A stretch of DNA of 53,845 nucleotides from Spirochaetales bacterium (GTDB taxonomy: Bacteria > Spirochaetota > Spirochaetia > SZUA-6 > JAFGRV01), in NCBI GenBank assembly GCA_016930085.1, contig JAFGHO010000053.1, positions 1 through 53,845 of the forward strand, given 5' to 3'. Each line of letters begins with the position of its first letter. Positions within the stretch are counted from its first letter, which is position 1. Below the pieces are notes generated by a model. That model was not told where the DNA came from. It was given only the letters and a program-made list of their open reading frames with translations, and did not search any database. Positions 42,012 to 50,281 of this stretch are shown piece by piece. A program made the position numbers and the translations under genes.

Positions 42012-43057
42012 ACGGGATATTTTTCAGCAATGTCGGGGCATTCTTTCTCTTGTGGGTTCTCCCCCTCATCGTCTTTTTCCATATGTATGCCGGGTATCAA
42101 CGGAAAAAAAGTCTCATGAGGTTCGCCGACGAACAGATGCTCGCTCGCATCAATGTCAGCGTGCAGCCCGGAAGGCGAAAGGTGAAACTCGTCCTCCTGC
42201 TTGCCGCGTTCTCGTTCGTCGTCGTGGCAATGGCACGGCCGGGATGGAATCCCCAGCCGCGAAAGATACAGCGAATGGGGAGGGACGTCGTTTTTGTGAT
42301 CGATGTCTCGAAGAGCATGCTCGCCGAAGATTTGGCGCCGAACAGACTCGAGCGGGCGAAACTCGCCGTTATCGATTGCGTCGAACGCCTCGAGGGCGAC
42401 CGGGTGGCGCTCGTCGCCTTTGCCGGAACCGCCGCCGTCAAGTGTCCCCTCACCCTCGATTACGGATTTTTCCGGAACATGGTGGAGGATATATCTGTCT
42501 ACAGCATCGCGCGGGGGGGGACCAATATCGGGGACGCGATCCGCGCGGTGATCGATAACGTGTTCGACGACAGGGAAAAGCGTTACAAGGACATCATCCT
42601 CATCACCGACGGAGAAGACCACGACAGTTACCCGGAAGATGCGGCAAAGGCTGCCGGCGAAAAGGGCATCCGCCTTCTCGCGTTCGGCCTGGGCGACGAG
42701 AACACGGGCCGCCGTATTCCGGTTACGGATGAAAACGGTAACAGGACGTTTCTGCGTTATACGGACAAAAACGGGGAGGAAGTGGAGGTCTGGTCCAAAC
42801 TCGACGCCGATATGCTGAGGAAGATGGTGAACGCGACGCCGGGAGGGAAGTACCTGAATGTCGCGACGGGCACCTTCGACCTGGGAGAGATCTATCTGAA
42901 CCTCGTCGCGAGCGCGGAAAAAAAGGAACTCGAATCTTCCACCATCACCCTCTATGAAGAACGCTTTCAGTTTTTCCTGCTGTTGGGTGTCGTCCTGCTG
43001 TGCGTCGAGGAACTCGTCGCCATACGAAGGGGGAGAAAAAAAGATGAAGCCGGATAA
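42008..43057 (+). CDS. batB: BatB, VWA-domain membrane protein
   Basis: 349 aa from ATG 42008, chosen because GGAGG lies 8 nt upstream and the ATGA overlap with batA is typical; an ATG five codons earlier is less likely. Two N-terminal spans (about 8-26, 58-75), a VWA domain with MIDAS D99, S101, S103 (DVSKS) and LITDGEDHDS, and a C-terminal span (about 320-340) match BatA. It presumably pairs with BatA and is remodelled by MoxR. Confidence 0.9.
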   Translation: MNGIFFSNVGAFFLLWVLPLIVFFHMYAGYQRKKSLMRFADEQMLARINVSVQPGRRKVKLVLLLAAFSFVVVAMARPGWNPQPRKIQRMGRDVVFVIDVSKSMLAEDLAPNRLERAKLAVIDCVERLEGDRVALVAFAGTAAVKCPLTLDYGFFRNMVEDISVYSIARGGTNIGDAIRAVIDNVFDDREKRYKDIILITDGEDHDSYPEDAAKAAGEKGIRLLAFGLGDENTGRRIPVTDENGNRTFLRYTDKNGEEVEVWSKLDADMLRKMVNATPGGKYLNVATGTFDLGEIYLNLVASAEKKELESSTITLYEERFQFFLLLGVVLLCVEELVAIRRGRKKDEAG

Positions 43058-44138
43058 GGTATTTTGCATGCTGTTGGCGATACTGCCGTCTTTCCTTTTC
43101 GCGTCGGGAAGCGGAGAAAAGATCGCTTCGGGAAACAGGGCGCTCGCCGGGGGAGATTTCGCGAAGGCGCTTTCACTTTACGAGGAAGCGGCGGTCGCCG
43201 AGCCCGAGTCCCCGTATGTGTATTTCAACAAGGGGCTCGCCTATTACGGCCTCGGGGATTACGAAAAGGCCAGAGAGTCCTTTCTGGAATCGGCGGCAAA
43301 AACGCCGGATATTTCACTCGAAGCAAAGGCGTATTATAATCTGGGGAACTGCGATTTTTTCGATGCCGCCCGTTTTGTCGAAACCGATCTCGAGAAAGCG
43401 ATCGAACTCTATCAAAGTGCGATCACCAATTACCGGCTCGCCCTCGAACGCAACGAAACCCTCACGGATGCAACGCAAAATATCGAGGTGACGAGGCTTA
43501 TCGTGAAAGACCTGCTCGACAAACTCAAACAGCAGCAGGAACAACAGAAAGAGCAGCGCCAGAAGCAGGAGGAGATTGCAAAAAAAATCAAGGAACTGAT
43601 CGATCGCGAGCAGAAAGAGATCGAACATACGGCGGCACTCAGGGACGAAAAGGCCGGAAAGGGAACTTCGCCGTCGCTTTCGAACAGCGTGAGAAAGGTA
43701 AAGGAGAATCAACAGCAAATACGGAAGGAAACGGTCGAAACCTCGGGGAAAATCGAGGCGTTGATGAATCAGGGGATGGGGCAGCAGGGTTCCCCCCTCG
43801 GGGCCGCAAAGGAACATGTGGATATGTCCGTCAATCATCAGCAGCTGGCGGAAAATCAGCTTACTTCGATGAATCTCGAGGGGGGGGTGGGGAGTGAAGA
43901 GGATGCGCGCGATGAACTCATCAAGGCCCTCGAAGCCCTCACGGGAGAACCGCAGGGGGGTGGTGAGAAACAGCAGGAAGAGCGGGAACGACAGGAAGGA
44001 GAGCGGCAAAAGCAGAGTGAGGAGGAAATGAAGGCGCAGGCTGAAAAAGCGGAGGATATTCTCGATGAAGAAGAGGAGAACAGGAAAAAAGTGCAGCAAC
44101 AGGCAACCGGTTATCAGGCGCCGCCGAAGGATTGGTGA
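43044..44138 (+). CDS. batC: BatC, TPR protein
   Basis: 364 aa from ATG 43044 (MKPDKVFCMLLAILPSFLFAS signal), preceded by GGGGGAG and overlapping batB by 14 nt. Three TPR units (about 30-150; SPYVYFNKGLAYYGLGDYEKA) lead to a long Gln/Glu/Lys-rich coiled segment (about 155-355) and a terminal PPKDW, which resembles the KDW end of other BatC proteins. It is exported and probably a scaffold of the Bat complex. Confidence 0.85.
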   Translation: MKPDKVFCMLLAILPSFLFASGSGEKIASGNRALAGGDFAKALSLYEEAAVAEPESPYVYFNKGLAYYGLGDYEKARESFLESAAKTPDISLEAKAYYNLGNCDFFDAARFVETDLEKAIELYQSAITNYRLALERNETLTDATQNIEVTRLIVKDLLDKLKQQQEQQKEQRQKQEEIAKKIKELIDREQKEIEHTAALRDEKAGKGTSPSLSNSVRKVKENQQQIRKETVETSGKIEALMNQGMGQQGSPLGAAKEHVDMSVNHQQLAENQLTSMNLEGGVGSEEDARDELIKALEALTGEPQGGGEKQQEERERQEGERQKQSEEEMKAQAEKAEDILDEEEENRKKVQQQATGYQAPPKDW

Positions 44139-44142
44139 TGAT

Positions 44143-45999
44143 ATGAAGAACGGGACGAATGTACCATTGAACGTATTCATCATAAGCGTGCTTTTGATTT
44201 TTCTGATGACGCCGGCAGCGGCGGCCGCGGATGATCTCGCAGCGGTCGCTTCCGTCGAGAAAAGCGATGTATTCCTGGGTGAGGATTTCATCTACCAGAT
44301 TTCGGTCAAAGGGAGTAATTCCCCGGAGCAGCCGCAGCTTTCGGGTATTTCGGGATTCGATGTCTCATATCTGGGGGGCGCCGACCAGTCGAATTCGTTT
44401 ACCATCATCATCAATGGTGAAAAAACGGTCAACGAAAGCAAGGCGTATATTTTTCAGTACCGGCTGACCCCGCGGCAGACGGGCACACTCACGATCCCGT
44501 CGGTGATGGTAAGGGCCGAGGGAAAGAACCTCGCGACCTCGCCGATCGTAATACGGGTGTCGAAGCCGGAAGAAGTCGCGGATTACAAGTTTCGTCTCCG
44601 GTTTTCGAAGACGAGCTGTTATATCGGTGACAGCATCACGGTCACGGCAGTATGGTATTTCGCGAAGAATGTTCAGGATCCGTCTTTCAATGTGCCGCTG
44701 TTCGAGGACAATCACTTCAGGGTCGTCACCCCGGAGATAAAGAGGGAACCGGGAAAGGAATATTTACAGCTTCGGGTCGGTAGCGAACAGGTCGTTACCG
44801 AATATTCCGAGAACGGATCGCTCGACGGAAGAAAATACAATACGATCACGTTTAAAAAAATACTTATCCCCAGGCTTCCGGGCAGGGTGACGGTGCCGCA
44901 GGCAAGCGTCACTTTTAACGGGGTATATGAATACAGACGGGTAAGGGACTTCTGGGGGACGAGGGAACAGCCCCTTTTCAGGCGTTTTTCCATACCGTCG
45001 AACACGGCAACACTTTCGCTGCTTCCATTGCCGGAAGCGACCAAACCGCTTTATTTCTCCGGTCTTGTCGGCACCTACTCACTGTCGGCCCGTGCCGCCC
45101 CCACCGACGTCCGCGTGGGCGATCCAATTACCGTCGCGCTTACCCTGAAAGGGGACGGGTATCTCGAAGAAGCCGATCTTCCGCCGCTTCACGAGATTCC
45201 GGAACTGGCGGGAGATTTCAAGATTCCGGAGGACATGTCTCCCGGTGAAATAAGGGACGGCGGAAAGGTGTTTACCCAGACATTCAGGGCAAAACACGAA
45301 CATATAACCGCGATTCCCGAAATCTCGATTCCATTTTTCAATCCGAAATCGGGAAAGTATGATTATATGACGACAAAACCGATTCCAATTTCAGTCCGTC
45401 CGGCCGCGAATGAACTCACGGTGCTCGATTTGGAGGGGAGGGACCCCCTCGAACTCCAGCGGATTCTGGAGGTGTGGGAAGAGGGGATCGCCCATAACTA
45501 CGAGGGTGATGATGTTCTCGGAACATCAATGGCCAACCTGATCGCCTTTATCGGCAATCCTTTCATCTTCCTCGTTATGGTACTCCCCTTTGCCGCTTAT
45601 CTCGTCCTTCTTTTTATCTTCAGAATACGGCCGGTCCTTCTCGGCGACAGACAGACGTTGATGGTGAAAAACACCCTGATATCGCTTAAAAAGGCGGTGG
45701 AAGGGGTTCGCGCCGCCGGGACGCCGGATGCTTCGTTTGCAGAAAAAATCATGGAGTGCCTGAAGGCTTACCTTGCGGCAAAGACGGGTCACAAAGCCGC
45801 CTCACTTACCTATAACGATATCGTCGAACCGCTTCTGCGGCACGGGGTATCCGGAAAGGCAATGGAAACCCTGAAAAAGGTGTTCGATGCGTGTGAAGCG
45901 AGTCATTATGCCGGCGGCGCTTTCCTCCCCGAAGATATCAAACAGCTTGCCGACCAGACTGAAGCGAGTGCGGAGGAAATCGAAAGGAGTTACGCATGA
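44143..45999 (+). CDS. batD: BatD, oxygen-tolerance family membrane protein
   Basis: 618 aa. The signal peptide (MKNGTNVPLNVFIISVLLIF) is cleaved after AAA or similar. The exported part has repeated beta-domains (ASVEKSDVFLGEDFIYQISV, LPGRVTVPQASVTF, VRVGDPITVALTLKG) as in the BatD family (PF13584), then a membrane span near 488-512 (FIFLVMVLPFAAYLVLLFIF) and a cytoplasmic helical tail of about 100 residues. The start at 44143 follows the batC stop by 4 nt; an upstream in-frame extension overlaps batC and is rejected. Confidence 0.88.
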   Translation: MKNGTNVPLNVFIISVLLIFLMTPAAAAADDLAAVASVEKSDVFLGEDFIYQISVKGSNSPEQPQLSGISGFDVSYLGGADQSNSFTIIINGEKTVNESKAYIFQYRLTPRQTGTLTIPSVMVRAEGKNLATSPIVIRVSKPEEVADYKFRLRFSKTSCYIGDSITVTAVWYFAKNVQDPSFNVPLFEDNHFRVVTPEIKREPGKEYLQLRVGSEQVVTEYSENGSLDGRKYNTITFKKILIPRLPGRVTVPQASVTFNGVYEYRRVRDFWGTREQPLFRRFSIPSNTATLSLLPLPEATKPLYFSGLVGTYSLSARAAPTDVRVGDPITVALTLKGDGYLEEADLPPLHEIPELAGDFKIPEDMSPGEIRDGGKVFTQTFRAKHEHITAIPEISIPFFNPKSGKYDYMTTKPIPISVRPAANELTVLDLEGRDPLELQRILEVWEEGIAHNYEGDDVLGTSMANLIAFIGNPFIFLVMVLPFAAYLVLLFIFRIRPVLLGDRQTLMVKNTLISLKKAVEGVRAAGTPDASFAEKIMECLKAYLAAKTGHKAASLTYNDIVEPLLRHGVSGKAMETLKKVFDACEASHYAGGAFLPEDIKQLADQTEASAEEIERSYA

Positions 46000-46832
46000 G
46001 ACTGTCCGGAATAATGAAAGCCGTCTCTACGATCGCCGCCCTTTTCATCTGCTCTCTCTTTCACGTTACAGCAGCTACACTCGGAGAAGAACAGATCGAA
46101 TCCCTTTTTAAGGAAGGAAACGAGCTTTTTCGCCAGGCGATCGAATTTTCATCGAAATCACCCTGGCAGTCGAAAGAACTGTTTATCAAGGCGGCCCTTC
46201 ACTATGAGCGGATTGTCGAAGAAGGCGGAATACGGAATGGAAAGCTTTATTACAATATCGGAAACGCCTATTTCCGGTCCGGAGATATCGGGAGGGCGAT
46301 TCTGGCATATGTGCGGGCAGCCAGGTTTATCCCGCAGGATCCGAATCTTGCCCGGAATCTCGCCTACGCACGGTCAAAACGTATCGATAAGATCCCGGAA
46401 AAACAGCAAACCGTGATATTCAGAACCGTTTTTTTCTGGCATTATGATTTTTCTCCGGGCGCGCGGTTTACCGTTTTCCTTGTCTGTTTTGTCACGATCT
46501 GGATATTGGCCGGCCTGCTATTTTTCTTCAAACATCCGTTTGTCAAGTGGGGCATCATTTCCGCCGCCGTTATCGCCGTCCTGTTTTTAGGCTCCCTGGT
46601 GATCGACATGACCGCCGCTTCGAATAACAAACCCGGGGTCGTCCTCTCACAGCAGGTGACGGCGCGAAAAGGGGACAGCGAGGCGTATGAACCGGGCTTT
46701 CAGGAACCCCTTCACGCCGGGACCGAGTTCAATCTCATCGAAGAGCGTCGCGGGTGGTACAATATCGAACTCGATGACGGAAGAACCTGCTGGATTCCGG
46801 CGGAAGACGCGGGCCTCGCATTTCCCGACTGA
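45996..46832 (+). CDS. batE: BatE, TPR/SH3-like membrane protein
   Basis: 278 aa. Signal peptide (residues 1-26), TPR units (about 35-130; GKLYYNIGNAYFRSGDIGRA), two membrane spans (about 158-180 and 186-205), and a C-terminal SH3-like module (about 220-278; EFNLIEERRGWYNIELDDGR). BatE is typically encoded last in the operon. The ATG overlaps the batD stop (ATGA). A hairpin follows at 46841. Confidence 0.88.
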   Translation: MRLSGIMKAVSTIAALFICSLFHVTAATLGEEQIESLFKEGNELFRQAIEFSSKSPWQSKELFIKAALHYERIVEEGGIRNGKLYYNIGNAYFRSGDIGRAILAYVRAARFIPQDPNLARNLAYARSKRIDKIPEKQQTVIFRTVFFWHYDFSPGARFTVFLVCFVTIWILAGLLFFFKHPFVKWGIISAAVIAVLFLGSLVIDMTAASNNKPGVVLSQQVTARKGDSEAYEPGFQEPLHAGTEFNLIEERRGWYNIELDDGRTCWIPAEDAGLAFPD

Positions 46833-46840
46833 ACGGCTTT

Positions 46841-46865
46841 GGCGGTTTTATCTCGAAAAGCCGCC
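46841..46865 (+). terminator. Hairpin after batE
   Basis: GGCGG-TTTT pairs with AAAA-G-CCGCC (46841-46865), with a single bulged G. It lies 8 nt past the batE stop. No U-run follows, so it may protect the 3' end rather than terminate. Confidence 0.35.
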
Positions 46866-46898
46866 GGTGAAAATATCAGGCTGCCATACATTTTTATC

Positions 46899-46927
46899 TT
46901 TTCAAATGAAAAAATTTTTACTATAGT
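46899..46927 (+). promoter_or_regulatory. Promoter of the leader-PilZ-DUF362 operon
   Basis: TTTTCA (46899-46904), 17-nt spacer, TATAGT (46922-46927). The start point would be near 46934, ten bases before the leader-ORF ATG at 46944. Confidence 0.4.
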
Positions 46928-46943
46928 TTATTCAGGGGAAGGG

Positions 46944-47045
46944 ATGTTTTCGATTGACAGAAGCAAACGATTCCCGGAGAGGGTCATCTTCCCGGGGGAG
47001 GACTGTTGTTATGAATCCCGCAAACACTCAAGGGGGAGGAGATGA
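46944..47045 (+). CDS. 33-codon leader ORF overlapping the PilZ start
   Basis: An ATG with AGGGGAAGGG upstream opens a 33-aa frame (MFSIDRSKRFPERVIFPGED then CCYESRKHSRGRR), basic at the C-terminus and with a Cys-Cys pair. Its stop TGA (47043-47045) overlaps the PilZ ATG as ATGA. Its end encodes the PilZ ribosome binding site (GGGGGAGGAG). Translational coupling, or a role as regulatory leader peptide, is possible. Confidence 0.4.
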   Translation: MFSIDRSKRFPERVIFPGEDCCYESRKHSRGRR

Positions 47046-47392
47046 ATGAAAAAAGAAAATTCGACAGGTATCTGTTGGTCACCGATGTCGAACAGCATAA
47101 AATGCAGTCGAAAGAACGTTCGCGCGGAAAGACGAAAAATATCAGCAGTGGGGGCATTTGCATAACAACGGAAGATGCGCCGTTGGGTCACGGCGAACTC
47201 TATCTCCTTCGGTTTACGCTGCCGGAATCCGGAAATTTTATAGTCGAAGTGAAGGCAAAGGTCGTCTACAACCGTCATTATTTTTCGGGGTCACACAATC
47301 TCTACGATAACGGCCTCCAGTTTGTCGATATAAAAAAGGAACTGCTTGAACAGATCGATGAATATAAAATCGGAAGTGTGTTCGAGGGATGA
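47042..47392 (+). CDS. PilZ-domain c-di-GMP effector
   Basis: 116 aa. RKFDR (RxxxR) near the N-terminus and NISSGGI (D/N-x-S-x-x-G) are the two halves of the PilZ c-di-GMP-binding site, so binding is likely. No other domain and no signal peptide, so the output partner is unknown. The ribosome binding site is GGAGGAG. The gene overlaps the DUF362 start by 4 nt. The two GGDEF proteins in this window may supply its ligand. Confidence 0.9.
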   Translation: MNEKRKFDRYLLVTDVEQHKMQSKERSRGKTKNISSGGICITTEDAPLGHGELYLLRFTLPESGNFIVEVKAKVVYNRHYFSGSHNLYDNGLQFVDIKKELLEQIDEYKIGSVFEG

Positions 47393-48555
47393 GGGCGGAT
47401 GAAATGAAACCACCTCCCGTGTCAGTCGTCGATGCCGGACGTTATGATCCGCTTGTCATTGGGCCGGCAATACAAAAGGCCCTTGATGCTCTCGATATCA
47501 GGATTCCAAATCACAGCACGGTTCTCATCAAACCCAATATAATGGCCCAGAACAGACCCGGGCAGCATACCGTCACTCATTATACGATTATCGACGCCCT
47601 GTGCCGGATGTGCGCCGATAACGGCTGTACCATACAGATAGGAGAATCGATCGGTTTTTTCCAGAAAAAACTGACTCGAAAAGGATTTCTCACCTCACAC
47701 ATCCGTAGTGTTGCCGAGCGGTATGGGGCCGAGCTTGTTCCTTTTGATGAGGAGCCCTTGAAAAAGATATCGATCAAGGGAATCGCGAACAATCTTGCTT
47801 TCACGGAACTATATATTCCCCGGCGGGTGTTGGAGGCGGAAATGGTCATCAATGCCTGCAAGCTGAAGACACACGGCGGGGCATTGCGTTTTTCCGGAGC
47901 CGTCAAGAATATTTTCGGCTGCCTTCCGGGGGGCTACAAACAGCGGCTGCACAAGTTCGCGGGATATGATTTGGGATTGTGCGAACTTTTTATCGTCCTT
48001 CATAAAATCATCAAACCGGCGCTGCATGTTATGGATGCGGTTGTCGGACTCGACGGCGGTCCGTCCGCGATCGGGCGGCCCACTCCGATCGGAGTTCTTC
48101 TGGCTTCCCCGAATCCGGCCGCACTCGATGTTGTCGCATCCGGAATAATCGGCTACCGTCCGGAAGAAATCGGGATTCTGGTGAAGGCGAAAGAGATGGG
48201 GATGATCGAGAATTTCGACACGATCAAGGTGATCGGAAAACCCCCGTCAGTTCCTTTCAAACGCCTCAGGCGGGGTCCTCTTGAAAGAGAAAAACAAAAA
48301 GAGGGCTTTTTTATCAAGCATACCTATGTCTTTCCTCGAATTATAAAATCCCGTTGTACCGATTGCAGGGAATGTGTTTCGTTTTGTCCGGCAGGTGCAA
48401 TTTCAAATGCCGGTCATTCAACCTATCATGTCGATTATGAAAAATGTCTATTCTGTTATTATTGCTTTTCCCGGTGCCCGGAAAAGGCGATTACATTCAG
48501 GGCCAAACCGATGAACCGGCTCGTCCGGTTTTTATGGGCACTTCTGAGATTATGA
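47389..48555 (+). CDS. DUF362 protein with 2[4Fe-4S] ferredoxin domain
   Basis: 388 aa. The DUF362 part (about 20-280; VLIKPNIMAQNRPGQHT, NACKLKTHGGALRFSGAVKNIFG) is followed by a ferredoxin domain with two clusters: CTDCRECVSFCP and CLFCYYCFSRCP. Its reaction is unknown; DUF362-ferredoxin proteins are presumed redox enzymes of anaerobes. The start is ATG 47389, overlapping the PilZ stop (ATGA). The C-terminal tail is basic and hydrophobic. It converges on the acyltransferase gene with a 30-nt gap. Confidence 0.88.
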   Translation: MRADEMKPPPVSVVDAGRYDPLVIGPAIQKALDALDIRIPNHSTVLIKPNIMAQNRPGQHTVTHYTIIDALCRMCADNGCTIQIGESIGFFQKKLTRKGFLTSHIRSVAERYGAELVPFDEEPLKKISIKGIANNLAFTELYIPRRVLEAEMVINACKLKTHGGALRFSGAVKNIFGCLPGGYKQRLHKFAGYDLGLCELFIVLHKIIKPALHVMDAVVGLDGGPSAIGRPTPIGVLLASPNPAALDVVASGIIGYRPEEIGILVKAKEMGMIENFDTIKVIGKPPSVPFKRLRRGPLEREKQKEGFFIKHTYVFPRIIKSRCTDCRECVSFCPAGAISNAGHSTYHVDYEKCLFCYYCFSRCPEKAITFRAKPMNRLVRFLWALLRL

Positions 48556-48585
48556 ACGAGGACGGTACCTTTTCAGGTAATGCGT

Positions 48586-49890
48586 TTATTGCGGGTCGAG
48601 ATGGCGTATCGTATTCCCGTACCAGGTTTGAAGATTCATGTCATGGGAATGGATTCTGCCCGTCCGGCAGGTGAGAAATCTGTTTCCCTTTACACCGGGA
48701 ATATGAAAAGGCGGATTAATGTTGATTCCCCGCATACTTTTTTCAATAATTTCTTCCACACTCATCATCTCCCCCTGCCGTTGGGAGACTTTTTCAACGT
48801 CCACGCTGATCGATGTATAACGGTCGTAAAGGATTTGCATGCGCTTTTCACATTCAGCCAGTGAGAGTTCGTCGTCTTCGTCCATGGCCCGGTAAAGAAG
48901 GGTGAGGGGGAAAATGGACTCCAGCAGACCTATTTTCTCTTTCAATTGCTTAGCGTATCGAAGCAGATCCCTCATGGATGAGAAACTGTCCTGATTGAGT
49001 ATTTCCGGTTTCCCGTAGTGAACCACGATATCGAGTTTCGCATCGTGATGAGTATGGCTGAATCGCGGATAATTGAAATAGGTGAAATGCTGTTCCCGGA
49101 TATACCGGATCACTTTTTGTATCTTTCCGTTTTTTGCCGGATGGACTATGTAGGGAGCATCCGGCACTTTTGAATACGAGATATTGACAGGTGTTACATA
49201 GAGTTTGGTGGATGATATTTTCGTGAGCGCTTTGAGTTTGTCGAAAAAAATATAGCTGATATTCCGTAATTTTCCCGTTTTCGTTCTTCCTCCGCTTCGG
49301 GTGCGTGTTGCCGGGTTTTTTTCCTGTTCAGCGTAAATGATCATGTCTTTTTTAATTGAATTGCCGTCGCTACCGTTGAACATTTCCTGTTTCATATAAG
49401 CGGGAAATACTTCATTGATATATCGTTTTTTCGTGAGAAAGACCTTCGAATACCCCTTTTTTTTAATCACCGCGTCTTCCCGGAGAAACATGACCGCGCC
49501 GTATTTTCTTATAAAATCACCGAAGCCCGATATGAAAAGGTTGTTGCCGGCCAGAAACATGACATTCGGATTAATCAATTTGTTATGCATCGGTTGCTGT
49601 ATCGCATAATCGAAGAGGCTTCTGTGCCGCGGAACAATCAATTCAACTGCGTCATTCGTCTGCGCAAGCTTAATGTGAGGGGCGATTCCTTTCATAACGA
49701 GTTCGGAGTAGAGGGAATCGACCCCTTCCCCATTGAGCTTGAGGATGTCCTCGGATACCCTCGAGATGTGCTCCTCCTCGAAAATGGTGCCGGTAAGATA
49801 GATATACGGCTTTGTCGTTGGTATAAAATTCTGATCTATTTCATGTCCGATATACGGAAAATAATCCTCTGTTTTTTCAAGCTCTTTCAT
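48586..49890 (-). CDS. PlsB-like glycerol-3-phosphate acyltransferase
   Basis: 434 aa, without PlsB's long N- and C-terminal extensions. Motif I is HRSLFD (89-94, HX4D); motif II GAVMFLRED (131-139); motif III ends SGGRTKTGK (199-207), compared with EGGRSRTGR in PlsB, so the conserved Glu is replaced by Ser; motif IV is VTPVNISYSKVPDA. The enzyme would acylate glycerol-3-phosphate or another acceptor at the membrane. The insertion and Glu change in motif III suggest an altered acceptor. The ATG is preceded by AGGAGA. Confidence 0.75.
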   Translation of the reverse strand: MKELEKTEDYFPYIGHEIDQNFIPTTKPYIYLTGTIFEEEHISRVSEDILKLNGEGVDSLYSELVMKGIAPHIKLAQTNDAVELIVPRHRSLFDYAIQQPMHNKLINPNVMFLAGNNLFISGFGDFIRKYGAVMFLREDAVIKKKGYSKVFLTKKRYINEVFPAYMKQEMFNGSDGNSIKKDMIIYAEQEKNPATRTRSGGRTKTGKLRNISYIFFDKLKALTKISSTKLYVTPVNISYSKVPDAPYIVHPAKNGKIQKVIRYIREQHFTYFNYPRFSHTHHDAKLDIVVHYGKPEILNQDSFSSMRDLLRYAKQLKEKIGLLESIFPLTLLYRAMDEDDELSLAECEKRMQILYDRYTSISVDVEKVSQRQGEMMSVEEIIEKSMRGININPPFHIPGVKGNRFLTCRTGRIHSHDMNLQTWYGNTIRHLDPQ

Positions 49891-49958
49891 CTATTCTCCT
49901 TAAGCAAACATTGGTGCTGTTATTTCTCAGTATGAGAACCATACAATGAATCGAAATA

Positions 49959-50144
49959 TTATTCTATCTTTTTTGCTAAAAAAGTATCGTGATTCCGATG
50001 ATAGTCAATAACATACGCATATGAACCGGAAACCCTTTGAACAAAAAGGGCGAAGCACTTTCCGGCCGGGGATGTATGTTTCGAGTGCTCATATAAATCC
50101 CGGTTGCAGAAATCGATTGCCGTTTTGAAAAACTGATAGTGCAT
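49959..50144 (-). CDS. Doubtful 61-codon ORF
   Basis: A minus-strand ORF starting MHYQFFKTAIDFCNRDLYEH and containing SYAYVIDYHRNHDTFLAKK. Its amino-acid composition looks like a protein, but the ribosome binding site is weak (GAGAT at spacing 3) and no family is recognised. It lies 68 nt upstream of the acyltransferase start, on the same strand. Confidence 0.25.
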   Translation of the reverse strand: MHYQFFKTAIDFCNRDLYEHSKHTSPAGKCFALFVQRVSGSYAYVIDYHRNHDTFLAKKIE

Positions 50145-50199
50145 CCGATCTCAAAAAGAGAACCGCCTGCAAGTTATTCTTTTGAAGATTTGAGGCTTT

Positions 50200-50217
50200 C
50201 TGGCATTTTATTGCCAG
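50200..50217. promoter_or_regulatory. 18-bp dyad just upstream of the ilvE promoter
   Basis: CTGGCATTTTATTGCCAG: a perfect inverted repeat CTGGCA/TGCCAG separated by 6 nt, ending 4 nt before the -35 hexamer. The position suits an activator or repressor operator. No known family consensus is matched. Confidence 0.45.
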
Positions 50218-50221
50218 GCAC

Positions 50222-50251
50222 TTGACTTATCTTTTATATTGTGTGTAAAAT
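50222..50251 (+). promoter_or_regulatory. Promoter of ilvE
   Basis: TTGACT (50222-50227), 18-nt spacer, TAAAAT (50246-50251). The start point is near 50258, giving a leader of about 24 nt that contains GAGGG before the ATG at 50282. Confidence 0.55.
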
Positions 50252-50281
50252 CTTTCATATTTTCTTGTGAGGGTAAATAAA

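Larger units (their letters stand above)
49891..50281. other. Intergenic stretch between the acyltransferase and ilvE genes
   Basis: 390 nt between divergent genes. The right third holds the ilvE promoter and an 18-bp dyad. A 61-codon minus-strand frame (49959-50144) is listed separately as doubtful. Nothing else is recognised. Confidence 0.5.

Noticed and set aside
42954-43043. Upstream extension of batC
   Set aside because: Cys/Ser-rich translation of batB in another frame; the signal peptide begins at 43044 after GGGGGAG.
44065-44142. Upstream extension of batD
   Set aside because: It overlaps the batC end with a basic sequence unlike a signal peptide; the real signal starts at 44143.
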